This document shows positions 59,087 to 64,000 of a stretch of DNA of 64,000 bases, piece after piece. A model generated the notes under the pieces. That model was not told the DNA's origin. It did not search any database and saw only the letters and a list, made by a program, of their open reading frames with translations. Position numbers and translations under genes: made by a program. The stretch comes from Vreelandella zhanjiangensis DSM 21076. GTDB taxonomy: Bacteria > Pseudomonadota > Gammaproteobacteria > Pseudomonadales > Halomonadaceae. The stretch spans positions 682,001 through 746,000 of the forward strand of contig NZ_KB898646.1 of NCBI RefSeq assembly GCF_000377665.1, written 5' to 3'. Each line of letters opens with the position of its first letter. Within the stretch, counting starts at the first letter, position 1.

Positions 59087-59977
59087 TCAAGGAAGGCAGG
59101 GCGCTTGTACCGTTTCAATCAGTACGGTTTGTAGCGCTTGGGCTGCCACGGATAGTTCTTGATGCGTGATAATTCCCACTTGGCACGAAATACTGGGGGC
59201 GGTTAGTGGTACACAGTGCGCGCCAAGTTCATGCATTTGACGAATACACATTGATGGCACTGCGCTAACTCCCAGCCCGTCGGCCACCATGCGTCCTACG
59301 GTTGAAAGCTGATGGCTTTCAAAGGCTACGGTTAAGTCAATATGCTGTTGGTTGAGTGCCTGCTCTAACAAGCGGCGTACCATGGAGGGCCGCTGGAGGG
59401 TAATAAAGTCATTGTTTAAAAGCTCCGCCCACGTCAGAGAACGTTTGCTTATGAGTGGAGAGCTGGGGGGAAGCACGGCAACGAAATGATCATCAAAAAG
59501 CGGTGTGAAGGTCAGGCGATCCGCCCCTTCAGAGGAGAAGATAATGCCCATTTCAACCTGACGGGAGCGTACCATCTCCGTCACTTCTTCGTTGATAACA
59601 TCATGCACCGTGATATTGATTTTGGGGTATAGATGACGAAACTTTACCATTGCAGCGGGCAATAGATTACAAGCAAATGAGGGCATGGCGGCTACGCTAA
59701 GCCTGCCAAGCTGAAGCGTAAACCGCTGGCGCAGGCGTTCTTCGGTATTATCCCATTGGGCGAGCAGATGCTTGGCCAGCGGTAGTAGGGACTCTCCTTC
59801 CGGCGTTAAGCGTACGCTTCGCGTGCTGCGGATAAGTAATTTGCCACCTAATGAGGCTTCCAGCCCTTTAATGGCTAAGCTTAAGGCTGGCTGAGAAAGA
59901 TGCAGGCGTTCACAGGCCTGTGTAAAGCTAAGGGTTTGGGCGACCACCAGAAATGCCCGTAGCTGCTTTACCGTCAT
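59087..59977 (-). CDS. LysR-family regulator, divergent to scoAB
   Basis: 296 residues. HTH in KQLRAFLVVAQTLSFTQACERLHLSQPALS, then the inducer domain. It is divergent from scoA across 133 AT-rich bases, the classic layout for a LysR regulator of that pathway. The inducer is unknown; a CoA-ester or keto acid is possible. Confidence 0.9.
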   Translation of the reverse strand: MTVKQLRAFLVVAQTLSFTQACERLHLSQPALSLAIKGLEASLGGKLLIRSTRSVRLTPEGESLLPLAKHLLAQWDNTEERLRQRFTLQLGRLSVAAMPSFACNLLPAAMVKFRHLYPKINITVHDVINEEVTEMVRSRQVEMGIIFSSEGADRLTFTPLFDDHFVAVLPPSSPLISKRSLTWAELLNNDFITLQRPSMVRRLLEQALNQQHIDLTVAFESHQLSTVGRMVADGLGVSAVPSMCIRQMHELGAHCVPLTAPSISCQVGIITHQELSVAAQALQTVLIETVQAPCLP

Positions 59978-60110
59978 ACGATTCTCTTTTATAAGTTTTT
60001 AAAATTAATTGATAAGAAAAACAAACTTAACAAATATATTAACAGAGACAACACTGAGATTATCGACAAGCGCATTTTACGAACCACCGACAATAATGTG
60101 AGGCCGAACA

Positions 60111-60809
60111 ATGGCAGGATTTGATAAGCGTGTAGGTTCCTACGCAGAAGCGATGGAAGGTATTGAAGATGGTATGACCGTATTGGCGGGTGGTTTTGGG
60201 CTATGCGGGATTCCGGAAAACCTGATTGCAGAAATTAAGCGCCGAGGAGTCAAAAATCTCACGGTCGCCTCTAACAACTGCGGCGTCGACGGGTTTGGTT
60301 TGGGCGTACTGCTGGAAGATCGCCAGATCAGTAAAATATTTGCCTCTTATGTGGGAGAAAACGCGCTCTTTGAGCAGCAGATGCTCAATGACGAAATAGA
60401 GGTTATTTTGACTCCGCAGGGTACGCTTGCTGAGAAAATGCGTGCAGGGGGAGCCGGTATTCCGGCTTTTTATACCGCGACGGGCTATGGCACGCCGATT
60501 GGTGAAGGCAAGGAAGTACGCGAATTCAACGGGCGCCATTACATTCTGGAAGAAGCGCTGGTGGGTGATTTCGCGATCGTGAAAGGTTGGAAAGCGGACC
60601 GCTATGGCAATGTGGTTTACCGTCATACCGCGCAAAACTTTAATCCATTGGCGGCAACTGCGGGGAAAATTACCGTGGTTGAAGTTGAAGAAATTGTAGA
60701 GCCAGGTGAGCTTGAGCCTAGTCAGATTCACACGCCGGGAATTTATGTGGATCGAATCATTCAAGGCACGTTCGAGAAGCGCATCGAGAAACGCACGCTG
60801 CATAGCTAA
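60111..60809 (+). CDS. scoA: 3-oxoacid CoA-transferase subunit A
   Basis: 232 residues, N-terminal [32 protein letters not shown] and [12 protein letters not shown]. Subunit A of the enzyme that moves CoA from succinyl-CoA to acetoacetate. ScoB follows after 59 bases. With the 3-hydroxybutyrate dehydrogenase at 63 kb this makes a ketone-body path. Confidence 0.94.
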   Translation: MAGFDKRVGSYAEAMEGIEDGMTVLAGGFGLCGIPENLIAEIKRRGVKNLTVASNNCGVDGFGLGVLLEDRQISKIFASYVGENALFEQQMLNDEIEVILTPQGTLAEKMRAGGAGIPAFYTATGYGTPIGEGKEVREFNGRHYILEEALVGDFAIVKGWKADRYGNVVYRHTAQNFNPLAATAGKITVVEVEEIVEPGELEPSQIHTPGIYVDRIIQGTFEKRIEKRTLHS

Positions 60810-60868
60810 TCCATTGATGCACAGCGGCTCACTCTATTTTTTTAACGTCCAATAATGAGGTTGCTACC

Positions 60869-61531
60869 ATGGCTTTAACACGAGAACAAATGGCACAGCG
60901 TGTCGCGCGCGAGCTTGAAGACGGTTTCTACGTCAATCTGGGTATTGGTATTCCTACCCTGGTAGCCAATTACATTCCTGAAGGAGTAGACGTCATGCTC
61001 CAGTCGGAAAACGGCCTATTGGGTATGGGGCGCTTCCCGACCGAGGAAGAGCTCGATGCCGATATGATTAATGCGGGCAAGCAAACCGTAACGGCTCGGC
61101 CTGGGGCTGCCATTTTCTCCTCCGCTGAGTCATTTGCCATGATTCGTGGCGGGCACGTTGATTTAACCGTGCTTGGCGCTTTTGAAGTAGATCAGGAAGG
61201 CAATATTGCCTCATGGATGGTGCCTGGAAAGCTGATCAAAGGCATGGGCGGCGCCATGGACTTAGTGGCTGGCGCTGAAAATATTATTTGCACCATGACC
61301 CACGCGTCCAAACATGGCGAATCCAAGCTACTTGAAAAGTGCACGCTGCCGCTTACTGGCGCCGGGTGCATTAACCGCGTTCTCACCGATTTGGCCTACC
61401 TGGAAATTAAGGATGGTGCGTTTGTCCTTAAAGAGCGTGCCCCTGGGGTGAGTGTCGAGGAAATTATCGAGAAGACTGCCGGTAAGCTGGTAGTGCCAGA
61501 CCACGTGCCGGAAATGACGTTTGCTGATTAA
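60869..61531 (+). CDS. scoB: 3-oxoacid CoA-transferase subunit B
   Basis: 220 residues. Catalytic Glu in QSENGLLG, with NLGIGIPTLVANYIP and GAFEVDQEGNIASW. Forms the active site with ScoA. ATG 60869 follows AATGAGGTTG. A strong hairpin follows the stop. Confidence 0.95.
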   Translation: MALTREQMAQRVARELEDGFYVNLGIGIPTLVANYIPEGVDVMLQSENGLLGMGRFPTEEELDADMINAGKQTVTARPGAAIFSSAESFAMIRGGHVDLTVLGAFEVDQEGNIASWMVPGKLIKGMGGAMDLVAGAENIICTMTHASKHGESKLLEKCTLPLTGAGCINRVLTDLAYLEIKDGAFVLKERAPGVSVEEIIEKTAGKLVVPDHVPEMTFAD

Positions 61532-61545
61532 ACGCTAGTTTCAAA

Positions 61546-61573
61546 CCTAGGCGGCCTTGAATGGCCGCCTAGG
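61546..61573. terminator. Hairpin at the scoB / DUF1338 convergence
   Basis: CCTAGGCGGCC and GGCCGCCTAGG pair perfectly over 11 bp with a six-base loop; the right arm includes the DUF1338 gene's stop codon. No T-run, but the place between convergent genes supports a terminator. Confidence 0.6.
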
Positions 61574-62336
61574 CAATCTCGCAGCGCGCATGGGCTGGTA
61601 TCAAGAGCTGCGCAACCCGTTCCTGGCCTGCCTCGATATGCTTTTCAGTTAGCGCTAACCCTCCCAAACATAGGCGGTACTCATCGCCTTCACTAAACGT
61701 TACCTTTTGCGGCATAGTGGGGTAATAGTAGTGCTCGATCAGCGATGAGAGTGAGAAAACCCCGTTATGAGACTCTTTCAAGCGGGGCATGCCCGATGAA
61801 GCTAATTGGCTATTGAGCGTGGCTAAAGAGCTGCCTAGCGTTGCGCAATCGAACCCTGCATGGTGCAAGCGAGGCCCCATGACGGCTATCCAGGCGGCCA
61901 GCGGATTGGCCTGTTGAAGCTCTTGGTAAAGCAGCCAGGAAGGCATGGGCCACGGGCGCCCACGGCAGAGTAAATTATGCCCTATGCAATCCTGAGGATG
62001 AGATTGATTAATAAGGGCTCCCAGCGCTTCACGCGGCGATTTGGGCAACGTGGCCAGCTGCAGTTCGGATAAGATAAGCCAGCTGCCGTTATCACTGGGA
62101 GCGAGAAGGTGAATCAGCAGGCCTTTATCTGCCATGGCATAGTGGTCGACATGGCGGTAGCCCATATGCGCAAGCCGGCTATTCAGGGCGGAGGCAGCAA
62201 AAGCGCCATAGTTAAGCGTGACGAGCGTTAAATACTCTGGTGTAGAAGACAGCGGCCAGAGCCTCAAGGCACCAATATCAGGATGCATGTGGATGTAATC
62301 AAGCCACAGCTGTTGTATGAATTCATCACGCTGCAT
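61569..62336 (-). CDS. DUF1338-like protein (VOC-superfamily metal enzyme relative)
   Basis: 255 residues. MQRDEFIQQLWLDYI at the start and MGYRHVDHYAMADKGLLIH, LILSELQLATL, and AAWIAVMGPRLHHAGFD follow the DUF1338 pattern, in which the known enzyme is a 2-oxoadipate dioxygenase/decarboxylase (HglS). The first metal-binding His of the family (NDHIA) is replaced here (LNYGA), so catalysis is doubtful. Start ATG 62336 has GAGGAC before it; the upstream open frame is not family sequence. Confidence 0.6.
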   Translation of the reverse strand: MQRDEFIQQLWLDYIHMHPDIGALRLWPLSSTPEYLTLVTLNYGAFAASALNSRLAHMGYRHVDHYAMADKGLLIHLLAPSDNGSWLILSELQLATLPKSPREALGALINQSHPQDCIGHNLLCRGRPWPMPSWLLYQELQQANPLAAWIAVMGPRLHHAGFDCATLGSSLATLNSQLASSGMPRLKESHNGVFSLSSLIEHYYYPTMPQKVTFSEGDEYRLCLGGLALTEKHIEAGQERVAQLLIPAHARCEIA

Positions 62337-62518
62337 GATGCTGTCCTCGCCGCCTAAACAAGCTCTATCAGGAGTAAATGACTTGTTCCTACTCAGTATA
62401 GGCAAACGGGTAAGCCGCGTTTTCAACGCGGAGAAGAGGCATATTTAACGCAAAAGTCAGCTTAGCCCGGCGGGGGCTTCATCAAGAGCCACAACGTGAA
62501 AGAGTGCTGATGACGGGC

Positions 62519-62782
62519 CTAGGACGTAAGTAGCTGCTTATCACGCACGAACTGGTCAAATTCGGTAAAGCCGCCCACATGGGTTTGATCGACAAATACC
62601 TGAGGAACTGTATGAATAGGCTTACCCGCTGTTTTAGCGATGTCTTCCTTGGTCACACCTTCAGAAGGCATATCGACATAGCGATAGCCCTCTATTTTGC
62701 CCGCTGATTCCAGCTGTTCAGCAAGATACTTAGCACGTACGCAAAAAGGACAGGACATTCTGCCAAAAATAACTACAAACAT
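62519..62782 (-). CDS. grxA: Glutaredoxin 1-like
   Basis: 87 residues. CPFC active site (FGRMSCPFCVRAKYLAEQL) and TVPQVFVDQTHVGG match E. coli GrxA. Reduces disulfides with glutathione. Start ATG 62782; the frame open to 62,857 adds residues not found in the family. Confidence 0.93.
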   Translation of the reverse strand: MFVVIFGRMSCPFCVRAKYLAEQLESAGKIEGYRYVDMPSEGVTKEDIAKTAGKPIHTVPQVFVDQTHVGGFTEFDQFVRDKQLLTS

Positions 62783-63009
62783 GTAAACGCTCCAATGGTC
62801 AGGATAGTAATGGGTATAGTGGCGCATATTGTGGCGTAGCCGCGCCCATTTCGCCAATAGGTGCAGGTAATCGCGGCGATTGGTAGGGTTTTAACCTGGA
62901 AAACTCAGGCTTAACAGCGCGTAAGAAGTATGCAGCACGCCGACGTGACTTCTATACTCATGGTGTTTCTCGCTAAGCAGTCTTTTACTTACTGGAAAAG
63001 GAAAGCTGA

Positions 63010-63783
63010 ATGACGTCTCAATCAGGTACAACGCCTCGTGTCGCCCTGGTAACAGGTACTAGCAGCGGCATTGGTGCGGCTGTCGTCAAACATTTTTGCG
63101 AGTTAGGCTATCAAGTGCTGGCGGTCGACTTCAATCCCGCGGGTAAAGACGTGGCTGATGCTGCTGGCGCGGCTTTTTTTCAAGCGGATTTAACCGATCC
63201 TACAGCTTGCCGTGAAGCGGTCAACGATGCTGTAAGGCGTTTTGGCAGCGTGGATGTGCTCGTCAATAACGCCGGTATTCAGCATGTGTCAGCAATTGAG
63301 GATTTTCCCGAGGAGAAGTGGCGTCAAATTATTGATCTGATGTTAACGGCACCTTTCCTGCTGGCACAGGCCGCTTGGCCTTATATGCGCAAGGCCGAAT
63401 GGGGGCGCATTATTAATATTGCCTCAATGCACGCACAGGTAGCCTCACCGGGTAAAGCTGCTTACGTAAGTGCAAAGCACGGGTTGATCGGCTTTACCAA
63501 AACGGCAGCGCTGGAGGGCGGCCCTCAAGGAATTACCGCCAATGCGATATGCCCGGCCTATGTAAAAACTCCGCTGGTGGACAATCAGATTGCCGATCAG
63601 GCCAAGCTTAATAATATGGATGAGCAGGAAGTTATTGAAAAAATCATGCTCAAAAATGCGGCGGTCAAGCGCTTGATCGAACCTCACGAAGTCGCCCAGA
63701 TGGTGGCGTACTTGGCATCCGATAGTGCTGGTGCGGTCACCGGGGCAAGTTGGAGTATTGATCTAGGCTGGACAGCCCAGTAA
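63010..63783 (+). CDS. hbdH: 3-hydroxybutyrate dehydrogenase
   Basis: 257 residues, short-chain dehydrogenase. NAD motif TGTSSGIG, NNAG, catalytic Ser in NIASMHAQ, Tyr-Lys in YVSAKHG, and TANAICPAYVKTPLV. Oxidises 3-hydroxybutyrate from PHB to acetoacetate, the substrate of ScoAB. ATG has GGAAAG before it. Confidence 0.85.
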   Translation: MTSQSGTTPRVALVTGTSSGIGAAVVKHFCELGYQVLAVDFNPAGKDVADAAGAAFFQADLTDPTACREAVNDAVRRFGSVDVLVNNAGIQHVSAIEDFPEEKWRQIIDLMLTAPFLLAQAAWPYMRKAEWGRIINIASMHAQVASPGKAAYVSAKHGLIGFTKTAALEGGPQGITANAICPAYVKTPLVDNQIADQAKLNNMDEQEVIEKIMLKNAAVKRLIEPHEVAQMVAYLASDSAGAVTGASWSIDLGWTAQ

Positions 63784-63837
63784 CGCTTTCCGTCGTGTTC
63801 AGTTAATTGTCTGGAATATCTGAGGATTTATGTGGCT

Positions 63838-64000
63838 TTATCGCCGTACGGGACGTTTCTGCAGTTTACGCTGCAGCGTACGGCGATGCATGCCTAGCGC
63901 ACGGGCCGTAGCGGAAATATTACCATCATGCTCTTGCAGCACCTTTTGAATATGCTCCCAGGTGATGCGGTTAATCGAGGGCGGGTTGTCGGCAAGTTCG
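63838..64000 (-). CDS. RegA/PrrA-type response regulator, C-terminal end (partial)
   Basis: The gene enters from beyond base 64000; about 54 codons are in the window. They read as a Fis-type HTH: ELADNPPSINRITWEHIQKV, then EHDGNISATARALGMHRR and TLQRKLQKRP. This is the conserved DNA-binding end of RegA, PrrA, ActR and RoxR redox regulators. It is convergent to hbdH. Confidence 0.8.
   Translation of the reverse strand, partial: ELADNPPSINRITWEHIQKVLQEHDGNISATARALGMHRRTLQRKLQKRPVRR

Noticed and set aside
60201..60803. 200-codon minus-strand open frame
   Set aside because: Antisense to scoA with no recognisable features.

Overview
The window reads as a stretch of the core chromosome of a halophilic gammaproteobacterium, most likely Halomonadaceae (Halomonas/Vreelandella type). 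This is inferred from gene content and gene-order habits: the gyrA-serC-pheA-tyrA/aroA-cmk-rpsA supraoperon, rsxABCDGE-nth, a CbrA-like kinase near cstA, an MvaT-type H-NS protein, and moderate GC with AT-rich islands. No rRNA, phage, intact insertion sequence or CRISPR array was seen. There is one tRNA gene, tRNA-Pro(GGG).

Layout. 1-0.6 kb: the 3' end of argG and a HlyU-family protein. 0.7-7.4 kb (minus): an EAL-HDOD protein, then a tightly coupled four-gene operon running CheY-like regulator, membrane PAS/DEDDh-exonuclease, CbrX-like small protein, CbrA-like transporter/histidine kinase. 7.7-11.9 kb (plus): cstA, a 'CC-star' small protein, an ArsA/Get3-type ATPase and a tRNA-queuosine mannosyltransferase-like enzyme. 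11.9-25.3 kb (minus): a carbonic-anhydrase-like protein, nth, the complete Rnf/Rsx complex with a diguanylate cyclase coupled in front of it, metG, a small unknown, an acyltransferase and rdgC. 25.5-35.8 kb (plus): fadM, gyrA, serC, pheA, tyrA-aroA, cmk and rpsA.

36-48 kb: mvaT, about 1 kb without a recognisable gene, a small unknown gene, a Tus homologue, yacG, coaE, type IV pilus genes pilD-pilC-pilB facing pilA, a CigR-like secreted protein, an inositol-monophosphatase-family enzyme, tRNA-Pro, three small unknown proteins and a TauE/SafE permease. 48-57 kb: ppnN, a LysR regulator, then a divergent glycine locus (gcvH-gcvP to the left; Na+/alanine-glycine symporter and gcvT to the right). 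57-64 kb: a degenerate LytM lipoprotein, a YihG-type acyltransferase, a LysR regulator divergent from scoAB, a DUF1338-like protein, grxA, 3-hydroxybutyrate dehydrogenase and the C-terminus of a RegA/PrrA-type response regulator.

Working themes are: carbon-status sensing beside peptide or pyruvate-type uptake (CbrA-like operon plus cstA); ketone-body/PHB turnover (scoAB and 3-hydroxybutyrate dehydrogenase); glycine import coupled to cleavage; redox-driven ion pumping (Rnf) possibly tied to c-di-GMP; and aromatic amino acid synthesis in one operon. The points most worth following are the CstA/CC-star/ArsA module, the coupled kinase operon with its sensor-exonuclease fusion and no CbrB-type partner, the Tus homologue beside a gene-poor kilobase, the carbonic-anhydrase-like protein, and a perfect 16-bp hairpin over the start of the TauE gene.
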